In this document: one piece after another, positions 1 to 5,660 of the stretch | Position numbering within the stretch: position 1 is the stretch's first letter | Layout of the letters: every line of letters starts with the position of its first letter | Source of the DNA: Bacteroides sp. UBA1317 | Lineage (GTDB): Bacteria; Bacteroidota; Bacteroidia; Bacteroidales; Bacteroidaceae | Assembly: GCA_002307035.1 (NCBI GenBank) | Contig: DBTL01000015.1 | Location: 27,710 to 33,862 of the forward strand | DNA: 6,153 nt | Reading direction: 5' to 3' | Notes under the pieces: model-generated | Databases searched by the model: none | The model's input: the letters and a program-made list of their open reading frames with translations, nothing else | Told to the model about the DNA's origin: nothing | Program-made: the position numbers and the translations under genes

Positions 1-32
1 TCATGCGCTCTAACCGGCTGAGCTATCGCGCC
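1..32 (-). tRNA. 5' part of a tRNA, cut by the window edge (possibly tRNA-Met)
   Basis: Read on the minus strand from position 32, the sequence has the layout of a tRNA 5' half. There is a 7-base acceptor strand (GGCGCGA), then T8 and A9, a D stem GCTC paired with GAGC around a loop holding the conserved A14 and GG pair, G26, and the first strand of the anticodon stem (CATGA). The anticodon loop, variable loop, T arm and 3' end lie outside the window, so the identity cannot be read. The CATGA stem strand and overall look resemble elongator tRNA-Met, but this is only a guess. The gene points out of the window and is transcribed from the promoter at 53-84. Confidence 0.88.
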
Positions 33-52
33 ATCGTTTCTCGATTGCGGGT

Positions 53-84
53 GCAAAGATATTGCTTTTTCTGAATTCTCCAAA
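53..84 (-). promoter_or_regulatory. Bacteroidetes sigma-70 promoter for the tRNA
   Basis: On the minus strand a TTTG element (84-81) is followed, after exactly 19 bases, by TATCTTTG (61-54) and then C. This matches the Bacteroides primary-sigma consensus TTTG-N19-21-TAnnTTTG in full. The tRNA 5' end lies about 21 bases downstream, which suits a short leader removed by RNase P. It is the best promoter match in the window. Confidence 0.75.
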
Positions 85-225
85 ATAATCGTAAGCATTT
101 TCTTCCCTTTTTCTCTTCTGTTGGCTTGTGAAGCTTTTCGTGTTTCAAGCTTTTGGTAGGATGACAGAAATATATGGGACAAAAGAAAGTACGTGAATCG
201 TATCGTGTAATTAGAAAAAAGTCTC

Positions 226-233
226 TATCTTGG
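226..233 (+). promoter_or_regulatory. Probable -7 element for the START-like gene
   Basis: TATCTTGG differs at one position from the Bacteroidetes -7 consensus TAnnTTTG and lies 25 bases before the ATG at 259. I see no good -33 TTTG at the usual distance, so this is a weak call that rests on position and the partial match. The remaining part of 85-225 shows nothing I can assign. Confidence 0.4.
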
Positions 234-258
234 CACACACAATTTAAAGACACTAAGT

Positions 259-645
259 ATGAAAAGAGAGAAACTACATTTGGAGTATCTTCTGAATGCG
301 ACTTCTAGAAATATTATATGGTCGGCTATCAGCACTCCTACGGGTTTGGAGGGATGGTTTGCCGATAAAGTAGTATCAGATGATAAGATTGTTACTTTTC
401 ATTGGGGGAAAACCGAAAAAAGAGAAGCTGAAATAATCGCTATTAGGGCTTATTCATTTATCCGTTTTCGTTGGGTGGATGATGAAAATGAACGTGATTA
501 CTTTGAGTTTAAAATGACAAATAATGAACTAACCGGAGATTATGTTCTTGAAATAACCGATTTTGCTCCCCTTGACGAGATGGACGATCAAAAGGAACTC
601 TGGGATTCTCAGATAGATACACTTAGAAGAAGCGGTGGATTCTAA
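259..645 (+). CDS. START-like domain protein (SRPBCC/AHSA1-like fold)
   Basis: This 128-residue soluble protein has no signal peptide or membrane segment. It resembles the short START-like proteins widespread in Bacteroidetes, which belong to the SRPBCC (Bet v 1-like, helix-grip) superfamily. What I see is a N-terminal strand, a helix with the typical segment ISTPTGLEGWFAD (24-36), alternating strands through about residue 100 (for example the KIVTFHWG, RAYSFIRFRW and YFEFKM stretches), and a long C-terminal helix with WDSQIDTLRRSGG (115-127). That is the expected beta-sheet wrapped around a C-terminal helix, which forms a hydrophobic cavity in this superfamily. No ligand or reaction can be deduced. 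The ATG at 259 gives the full-length fold and is the first start after the proposed -7 element. The permease gene follows after a 67-base gap that carries its own promoter-like element, so the two may not be a strict operon. Family assignment is fairly firm; the function is unknown. Confidence 0.85.
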   Translation: MKREKLHLEYLLNATSRNIIWSAISTPTGLEGWFADKVVSDDKIVTFHWGKTEKREAEIIAIRAYSFIRFRWVDDENERDYFEFKMTNNELTGDYVLEITDFAPLDEMDDQKELWDSQIDTLRRSGGF

Positions 646-659
646 TGCCTAAAAATTTC

Positions 660-687
660 TTGCTATCCTTTTTTTGTGCTAATTTTG
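660..687 (+). promoter_or_regulatory. Probable promoter for the permease-ribBA unit
   Basis: TAATTTTG at 680-687 is a full match to the Bacteroidetes -7 consensus TAnnTTTG and lies 25 bases upstream of the permease ATG. A TTG at 660-662 could serve as the -33 element, although its 17-base spacing is a little short. No hairpin terminator is visible between the preceding stop codon and this site, so read-through from the START-like gene remains possible. Confidence 0.55.
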
Positions 688-712
688 TATCGTAATTATA
701 TGAGATATTGAA

Positions 713-2608
713 ATGCTAGGCATAAAAAAGTTAGATATATTTATTGTAAAGAGTTTCTTGACGCTCTTTCTTGGCACTTTTCTTATTTGTCTTTTCATCT
801 TTATGATGCAGTTCTTGTGGAGGTACGTAGATGAATTGGTTGGGAAAGGATTGGAAATGGAGGTGCTGGCACAATTTTTCTTTTATTCTGCTATAAGTTT
901 AGTTCCTGCTTCTTTGCCGTTGGCTGTTTTACTTGCCTCACTGATTACCTTTGGAAATTTTGGAGAACGATATGAACTGCTTGCTATGAAAGCGGCCGGT
1001 ATTTCGTTATTCAAAATAATGCAGCCTTTGATTGTTTTTGTTGCACTGCTATGCTGCATCTCTTTTTTCTTTCAGAATGTAATAGGCCCTAAGGCTGAGG
1101 TTAAACTGTGGACTTTATTGATCTCAATGAAGCAAAAATCACCTGAGCTGGATATTCCGGAAGGAGTCTTTTATGATCAAATAGAGGGTTATAATCTATA
1201 TGTGAAGAAGAAGAATCGTGATACAGGAATGTTGTATAACGTCATGATCTACAATTTCTCTGATGGCTTTGAAAATGCGCATATCATCGTGGCAGATTCC
1301 GGACGTTTGGAAATGACGGCAGATAAGCAGCACTTATACCTTCATTTGTATAGTGGTGAGATGTTCGAGAACCTTAAAGCTCAGAGTTCCGGGGTTCAGA
1401 ATGTGCCCTATCGACGGGAAAGCTTTAGGGAAAAACATACAATTATTGAGTTTAACTCACAATTCAATATGGTGGATGCGAGCATTATGAGTAATCAATC
1501 GAGAAGTAAGAACATGACAATGCTTGAGGCTTCTATTGATTCAATGACAATGCTTAGCGATAGTATTGGACGATCTTATTATAAGGAAGCTGCTGCGGGA
1601 GCTTATCGCCCGATTCCGTTTTTATCCAAACAAGACACGCTCAAAGTAAAGTCTGCGCACTTAGGTGATTACAATGTGGATAGCCTCTTCAATTCTTCTA
1701 CTCTCATACAGAAGCAACGGGTTTTAACTTCGGCGGTGAGCAATGCCGGAAATCTTGGGCGTGACTGGGGCTTTAAGAGCTTTAATATACGGGAGAATGA
1801 CCAAAGTGTTCGTAAGCATAAAACGGAATGGCACAACAAGATAACTTTATCTCTCGCCTGCCTCATCTTCTTTTTTATCGGAGCTCCTCTGGGTGCCATT
1901 ATCCGTCGAGGTGGCTTGGGAATGCCCGTTATAGTATCAGTTCTTATCTTCATTATCTATTATATTATTAATAATACGGGCTATAAAATGGCACGTGATG
2001 GCAATTGGATTGTTTGGGTGGGAATGTGGACAAGTACTGCCGTGCTGGCCCCTCTTGGTGCTTTTCTTAGTTATAAATCAAACAAAGACTCAGTTGTGCT
2101 TAATGCTGATGTTTATGTTAACTGGTTTAAGCGTATAGCCGGCATCAGGAGTGTACGTCATCTCTTTAGAAAAGAGGTTGTTATTGTTGACCCTGATTAT
2201 GATAGAATTGTGACTGACTTGTCTCAGCTTAACATTGATTGCAAGGCATATATCGATAAATGTCGTTTGATGAAATCGCCCAATTATATTAAGTTGTGGA
2301 TGGTTAATACGCATGATGAAGAGATCGTTAAGCTGAATGATCGTTTGGAAACGTTGGTCGAAGAAATGTCAAATTCTCAATCTATAACTTTACTTAACGC
2401 ATTAAACAACTATCCTGTCATAGCTGTTCATGCCCATGTGCATCCTTTTGATACCTATTGGCTGAATATGCTGGCGGGTTTGTTGCTGCCTGTAGGGCTA
2501 TTCTTTTATTTTAGAATTTGGGCTTTCAGAGTGCGTTTGGGCAAAGATATCAATCGGATTATTAAAACAAACGAAGAAATAACAACCATTATACAGACCA
2601 ATTTATAA
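713..2608 (+). CDS. LptF/LptG family permease (YjgP/YjgQ), enlarged Bacteroidetes form
   Basis: This 631-residue inner-membrane protein belongs to the LptF/LptG family, the permease subunits that work with the LptB ATPase to extract lipopolysaccharide and pass it to the periplasmic bridge. Membrane segments are visible at about 14-36, 54-80 and 102-122, then 374-396, 402-421 and 432-453, the family's 3+3 arrangement around a periplasmic domain (123-373). The segment ERYELLAMKAAGIS (85-98) is the cytoplasmic coupling helix expected to contact LptB, and GAPLGAIIRRGG (390-401) is the conserved motif after the fourth segment. E. coli LptF and LptG are about 360 residues. The extra length lies in a larger periplasmic domain and in a C-terminal extension (about 455-631) with a further hydrophobic segment at 583-604. 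Whether it is LptF or LptG cannot be told from sequence alone, so no symbol is given. The ATG at 713 starts just before the first membrane segment. ribBA begins 7 bases after the stop. Confidence 0.9.
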   Translation: MLGIKKLDIFIVKSFLTLFLGTFLICLFIFMMQFLWRYVDELVGKGLEMEVLAQFFFYSAISLVPASLPLAVLLASLITFGNFGERYELLAMKAAGISLFKIMQPLIVFVALLCCISFFFQNVIGPKAEVKLWTLLISMKQKSPELDIPEGVFYDQIEGYNLYVKKKNRDTGMLYNVMIYNFSDGFENAHIIVADSGRLEMTADKQHLYLHLYSGEMFENLKAQSSGVQNVPYRRESFREKHTIIEFNSQFNMVDASIMSNQSRSKNMTMLEASIDSMTMLSDSIGRSYYKEAAAGAYRPIPFLSKQDTLKVKSAHLGDYNVDSLFNSSTLIQKQRVLTSAVSNAGNLGRDWGFKSFNIRENDQSVRKHKTEWHNKITLSLACLIFFFIGAPLGAIIRRGGLGMPVIVSVLIFIIYYIINNTGYKMARDGNWIVWVGMWTSTAVLAPLGAFLSYKSNKDSVVLNADVYVNWFKRIAGIRSVRHLFRKEVVIVDPDYDRIVTDLSQLNIDCKAYIDKCRLMKSPNYIKLWMVNTHDEEIVKLNDRLETLVEEMSNSQSITLLNALNNYPVIAVHAHVHPFDTYWLNMLAGLLLPVGLFFYFRIWAFRVRLGKDINRIIKTNEEITTIIQTNL

Positions 2609-2615
2609 ATAAATT

Positions 2616-3830
2616 ATGGAAGAAATTAAACTGAATACGATAGAGGATGCTGTTGCCGATTTTAAGGAAGGTAAGTTCGTTATTGTAGTGGATGATGAAG
2701 ATCGGGAAAACGAAGGCGACTTTATTATAGCTGCGGAAAAGGTTACCCCCGAAAAGATAAACTTTATGCTGACTCATGGCCGTGGTGTGCTATGTGCTCC
2801 TATCACAGAGGAACGCTGTGCTGAGTTAGACTTAGGTATGCAGGTCTCTGCCAATACTTCTATTTACGAAACGCCGTTTACCGTTACTGTTGATCTTCTG
2901 GAAGGATGTACCACGGGAGTTTCTATGCACGATCGTGCGGCTACAATCTTGGCATTGGCAGACCCGAAGACAAAGCCAACTGATCTTGGCCGCCCTGGGC
3001 ACGTGAATCCTCTCCGGGCTCGTTCTCGCGGGGTACTTCGTCGTGCGGGACATACAGAGGCTACTGTTGACTTGGCTAAACTTGCCGGCCTTTATCCTGC
3101 AGGAGCATTAATTGAAATTATTAATGAAGACGGAACAATGGCACGTTTGCCCGAATTGATGAAAATATCAAAGGAATTTGGGTTTAAGATCATTTCTATA
3201 AAGGACTTGATTGCTTATCGGGCAAAGATGGAATCAATCATTGAAAAAGGGGTAGAGGTAGATATGCCGACCCATTATGGGCACTTCCGCTTGATCCCGT
3301 TTCGTCAGAAATCAAACGGGTTGGAGCATGTGGCTTTGATTAAAGGTTCTTGGGAAAAAGATGAACCGGTTTTGGTTCGTGTACACTCTTCTTGTGTTAC
3401 GGGCGATATCTTTGGATCTTGTCGTTGTGAATGTGGTGAACAATTACAAAAAGCAATGAAAATGATAGAAGAAGCCGGTAAGGGTGTAATTGTTTATATG
3501 AATCAGGAAGGGCGCGGCATTGGCTTGATGGCTAAGATGGCTGCATATAAACTTCAGGAGGAAGGATATGATACGGTAGATGCGAACTTACATTTGGGCT
3601 TTGATGCCGATGAACGCGATTATGGCGTGGGAGCACAAATTCTACGTGAAGTAGGAGTGAGCAAAATGAAGTTGATGTCTAACAATCCTGTGAAGCGCGT
3701 TGGCTTGGAGGCTTATGGATTAGAGATAACCGAGAACGTTGGAATTGAAATTACGCCTAACGAATATAACGAACGTTACTTGAGAACAAAGAAGGAACGT
3801 ATGGGACATACACTGCATTTTAATAAGTAA
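2616..3830 (+). CDS. ribBA: Bifunctional 3,4-dihydroxy-2-butanone 4-phosphate synthase / GTP cyclohydrolase II
   Basis: This 404-residue cytoplasmic enzyme supplies both precursors of riboflavin. The N-terminal domain (about 1-205) converts ribulose 5-phosphate to 3,4-dihydroxy-2-butanone 4-phosphate and formate. It shows the acidic loop DDEDRENEGDF (26-36), THGRG (53-57) and PGHVNPLRARSRGVL followed by RAGHTEA (143-149); H129 and H146 are spaced as the paired active-site histidines of E. coli RibB. The C-terminal domain (about 215-404) opens GTP to the diaminopyrimidine. Zinc ligands C260, C271 and C273 sit in HSSCVTGDIFGSCRCECG, with spacing identical to E. coli RibA, followed by NQEGRGIGL (296-304), the DADERDYGVGAQIL stretch (330-343) and the NNP-K motif (356-360). 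Both halves look intact and active. The gene begins 7 bases after the permease stop with no obvious promoter or FMN riboswitch, so it probably shares the permease transcript. Confidence 0.96.
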   Translation: MEEIKLNTIEDAVADFKEGKFVIVVDDEDRENEGDFIIAAEKVTPEKINFMLTHGRGVLCAPITEERCAELDLGMQVSANTSIYETPFTVTVDLLEGCTTGVSMHDRAATILALADPKTKPTDLGRPGHVNPLRARSRGVLRRAGHTEATVDLAKLAGLYPAGALIEIINEDGTMARLPELMKISKEFGFKIISIKDLIAYRAKMESIIEKGVEVDMPTHYGHFRLIPFRQKSNGLEHVALIKGSWEKDEPVLVRVHSSCVTGDIFGSCRCECGEQLQKAMKMIEEAGKGVIVYMNQEGRGIGLMAKMAAYKLQEEGYDTVDANLHLGFDADERDYGVGAQILREVGVSKMKLMSNNPVKRVGLEAYGLEITENVGIEITPNEYNERYLRTKKERMGHTLHFNK

Positions 3831-3865
3831 CTGTCTTTTTGCTTTTCCATTTCAAATATAATCGT

Positions 3866-3873
3866 TTATTTTG
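3866..3873 (+). promoter_or_regulatory. Possible -7 element for the aminotransferase gene
   Basis: TTATTTTG, followed by C, differs at one position from TAnnTTTG and lies 38 bases before the ATG at 3912. The nearest TTTG (3838-3841) is 24 bases upstream, longer than the usual 19-21, so the -33 element is doubtful. The 81-base gap after ribBA holds no convincing terminator hairpin. Confidence 0.4.
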
Positions 3874-3911
3874 CAACGAAATTCACTCAACAACAATAAA
3901 AGAGATCTAAA

Positions 3912-5105
3912 ATGAACCAATTATCAGACCGTTTGAACAGTTTGTCTCCTTCTGAGACACTTGCGATGTCGCAAAAGAGTAATGAGCTTAAGGCTCAAGG
4001 TGTTGATGTTATTAATATGAGTGTTGGAGAACCGGATTTTAATACTCCCGATCACATCAAAGAAGCTGCAAAGAAGGCTGTGGACGATAACTTTTCTCGT
4101 TACTCACCAGTACCGGGATATCCTGCCCTTCGCAATGCTATTGTTGAGAAGCTGAAAAAGGAGAATGGTCTGGATTATACTGCTGCACAGATTCTTTGTT
4201 CGAATGGAGCTAAACAATCTGTTTGCAACGTATTGATGGCGCTTATTGGCCCGGGCGACGAAGTTGTTATCCCTGCTCCTTATTGGGTAAGCTATCCTGA
4301 AATGGTGAAGTTGGCCGAAGGTACAAATGTATTTGTTTCTGCCGGTATTGAACAAGACTTCAAGATTACACCTGCGCAACTTGAGGCTGCTATCACTCCT
4401 AAGACCAAAGCATTGATCTTGTGCTCACCTTCTAATCCTACCGGATCTGTTTATACAAAGGAGGAGTTGGCCGGTTTGGCAGCTGTATTGGCTAAGTACC
4501 CACAAGTGGTTATCATTGCCGATGAAATCTATGAGCACATTAACTATATTGGTCAGCACGAAAGTATTGCACAATTCCCAGAAGTGAGAGACAGAGTCGT
4601 GATTGTGAATGGAGTGTCTAAGGCGTATGCCATGACCGGATGGAGAATCGGTTTCATCGCCGGTCCGCAATGGATCGTTTCTGCTTGCAATAAGCTTCAG
4701 GGACAATATACTTCGGGTCCTTGCTCGGTTTCTCAGAAAGCTGCTGAGGCTGCTTATGTTGGTACTCAGGCACCTGTTGAAGAAATGCGGGTGGCCTTTG
4801 AACGTCGCAGAGATTTGATCGTGAAGCTGGCAAAAGAGATTCCCGGATTTGAAGTAAACGTTCCGCAAGGTGCTTTCTATTTGTTCCCTAAGTGCAACTC
4901 TTACTTTGGAAAGAGTGCAGATGGACGTAAGGTTTCAGATGCCGGTGAACTTGCAATGTACTTGCTTGAAGTAGGTCACGTGGCTTGTGTAGGCGGTACT
5001 GCATTTGGAGCTCCCGAATGTATTCGTATGAGCTATGCTACTTCAGATGAAAACATTGTTGAGGCAATGCGTCGAATCAAAGAAGCATTAGGCAAATTGG
5101 CTTAA
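3912..5105 (+). CDS. Pyridoxal-phosphate aminotransferase, class I (aspartate aminotransferase Ib-like)
   Basis: This 397-residue cytoplasmic enzyme has the length and motifs of fold-type I aminotransferases of the Ib subgroup, which move amino groups between aspartate (sometimes aromatic acids or prephenate) and 2-oxoglutarate. Visible motifs in order: SVGEPDF (37-43) near the substrate pocket; SNGAKQ (97-102) at the cofactor phosphate; W125, expected to stack on the pyridine ring; SPSNPTG (172-178) with N175 at the cofactor; ADEIYEH (203-209) with D204 for the pyridine nitrogen and Y207; VSKAYAMTGWRIGF (235-248), where K237 forms the Schiff base and R245 binds phosphate; and R372 in IRMSYATS, expected to hold the substrate alpha-carboxylate. 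All key residues are present. Substrate choice within the subgroup cannot be settled by eye, so aspC or aatA is not assigned. It lies alone between ribBA (81-base gap) and a strong terminator, probably with its own promoter. Confidence 0.92.
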   Translation: MNQLSDRLNSLSPSETLAMSQKSNELKAQGVDVINMSVGEPDFNTPDHIKEAAKKAVDDNFSRYSPVPGYPALRNAIVEKLKKENGLDYTAAQILCSNGAKQSVCNVLMALIGPGDEVVIPAPYWVSYPEMVKLAEGTNVFVSAGIEQDFKITPAQLEAAITPKTKALILCSPSNPTGSVYTKEELAGLAAVLAKYPQVVIIADEIYEHINYIGQHESIAQFPEVRDRVVIVNGVSKAYAMTGWRIGFIAGPQWIVSACNKLQGQYTSGPCSVSQKAAEAAYVGTQAPVEEMRVAFERRRDLIVKLAKEIPGFEVNVPQGAFYLFPKCNSYFGKSADGRKVSDAGELAMYLLEVGHVACVGGTAFGAPECIRMSYATSDENIVEAMRRIKEALGKLA

Positions 5106-5158
5106 TCGTAAATGCTTAGCTGGCGGGGCTTTAGGCCACGCATCTTGCTTGAATATAT

Positions 5159-5204
5159 AAAAATAAAAGGCTGCCCAACGACGTTTGGACAGCCTTTTAT
5201 TTTT
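5159..5204. terminator. Bidirectional intrinsic terminator between convergent genes
   Basis: The arms 5159-5173 and 5190-5204 are perfect 15-base inverted repeats (AAAAATAAAAGGCTG and its complement). The helix continues inward, after a single C-A mismatch, with four more pairs around a small loop. The GC core is flanked by A-rich sequence on one side and T-rich on the other, so in either direction the hairpin ends in a U tract. It lies about 53 bases after the aminotransferase stop and 14 bases beyond the ferredoxin stop on the opposite strand, and so can end both transcripts. Confidence 0.9.
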
Positions 5205-5218
5205 ACCAGACTGGAAAC

Positions 5219-5389
5219 TTATTCAGCTGGATGAATTGCTTCAGAAGGACATACATCTGCGCAAGTGCCGCAGTCAGTACATACATCAGGATTGATTACA
5301 TAGATATCGCCTTCAGAGATAGCTTCAACCGGACACTCGTCAATACAAGTTCCGCAAGCAATGCAGTCATCAGTAATTACGTAAGCCAT
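5219..5389 (-). CDS. Small 2[4Fe-4S] ferredoxin
   Basis: This 56-residue acidic cytoplasmic protein is a clostridial-type dicluster ferredoxin. It has two classic CxxCxxCxxxCP motifs: C9, C12, C15, C19 followed by P20, and C37, C40, C43, C47 followed by P48. As in the family, each motif's fourth cysteine serves the cluster of the other motif's first three, giving two low-potential [4Fe-4S] centres. The pseudo-two-fold repeat (CIACGTCIDECPVEAI against CTDCGTCADVCPSEAI) is plain. Length matches the usual 55-56 residues. Such proteins carry electrons for anaerobic enzymes such as pyruvate:ferredoxin oxidoreductase or hydrogenases; the specific partner here is not shown. The ATG at 5389 places the first strand directly before the first motif, as expected. 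It is convergent with the aminotransferase gene, with which it shares the hairpin at 5159-5204, and has its own promoter. Confidence 0.95.
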   Translation of the reverse strand: MAYVITDDCIACGTCIDECPVEAISEGDIYVINPDVCTDCGTCADVCPSEAIHPAE

Positions 5390-5428
5390 TTTTTCAGAAT
5401 TTTAAATTATTAGAACTAATTAGTTGCG

Positions 5429-5459
5429 CAAAAATAAGAGTTTTATTCATTATTAGAAA
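5429..5459 (-). promoter_or_regulatory. Ferredoxin promoter
   Basis: On the minus strand TATTTTTG (5436-5429) fully matches the Bacteroidetes -7 consensus TAnnTTTG and is followed by C. Exactly 19 bases upstream is TTTC (5459-5456), one base off the -33 TTTG. The ferredoxin ATG lies about 40 bases downstream, leaving a leader of roughly 30 bases. Confidence 0.65.
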
Positions 5460-5488
5460 ATGATTCTTATTTAATTTACTAGATTTTT

Positions 5489-5641
5489 TTATTTTGCATA
5501 TTCTTCTGTTACGGCTTGTGGTTGAGGTCTACTTACGATGATAGGAGGTTTACCTTCTCCTTCGATAAGGTTAATTAGCCAATGATTGTGTTTGCTTTCT
5601 ACTCCGAATAGTTCCTTTTTTATTATTTTTGCAGTGAAATA
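5489..5641 (-). pseudogene. Protein-like open frame lacking a start codon (possible gene remnant or unannotated small protein)
   Basis: On the minus strand, the frame between a TAG (5644-5642) and a TAA (5491-5489) stays open for 50 codons. Its product reads like a real protein tail, with stretches such as LFGVESKHNHWLINLIEGE and PPIIVSRPQPQAVTEEYAK before the stop. No ATG, GTG or TTG occurs in the frame; only ATA and ATT codons could serve. A run of six A bases near its 5' end (5616-5621) is a place where a frameshift could have cut it off from a start. It lies between the ferredoxin promoter and metA and overlaps the proposed metA -7 element. I do not recognise the family. It could be a degraded gene, a small protein with an unusual start, or chance. 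Confidence 0.3.
5624..5631 (+). promoter_or_regulatory. -7 promoter element for metA
   Basis: TATTTTTG, followed by C, is a full match to the Bacteroidetes -7 consensus TAnnTTTG and lies 29 bases before the metA ATG. No clear TTTG is seen 19-21 bases upstream. The resulting leader would be about 20 bases, too short to hold a riboswitch, so no SAM riboswitch control is evident from this start. Confidence 0.55.
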
Positions 5642-5660
5642 CTAAAACGGAGAAATAGAT

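Noticed and set aside
23..253. Open frame of 76 codons on the minus strand running into the tRNA
   Set aside because: It covers the tRNA promoter and overlaps the tRNA 5' end; the translated sequence has no protein-family look.
1669..1953. Open frame of 94 codons on the minus strand within the permease gene
   Set aside because: It is antisense to a conserved part of the permease including the fourth membrane segment, with no separate start signals.
3831..3911. Terminator or riboswitch between ribBA and the aminotransferase gene
   Set aside because: The gap has T-rich tracts but no inverted repeat in front of them; only a weak promoter-like element can be supported.
4425..4868. Open frame of 147 codons on the minus strand
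   Set aside because: It lies wholly inside the aminotransferase gene, whose motifs and catalytic residues are continuous on the plus strand; the antisense product is not protein-like.
5118..5140. Short inverted repeat (TGGC/GCCA with a 10-base loop) after the aminotransferase stop
   Set aside because: The stem is only four pairs without a T tract, and the real terminator follows directly.
5231..5413. Open frame of 60 codons on the plus strand
   Set aside because: It is the reverse of the ferredoxin gene, and its apparent regular pattern is the complement of the cysteine motifs.
5492..5660. A SAM-type riboswitch upstream of metA
   Set aside because: The likely metA -7 element at 5624-5631 leaves a leader of only about 20 bases, and the stretch upstream shows no nested stem pattern that I can recognise.
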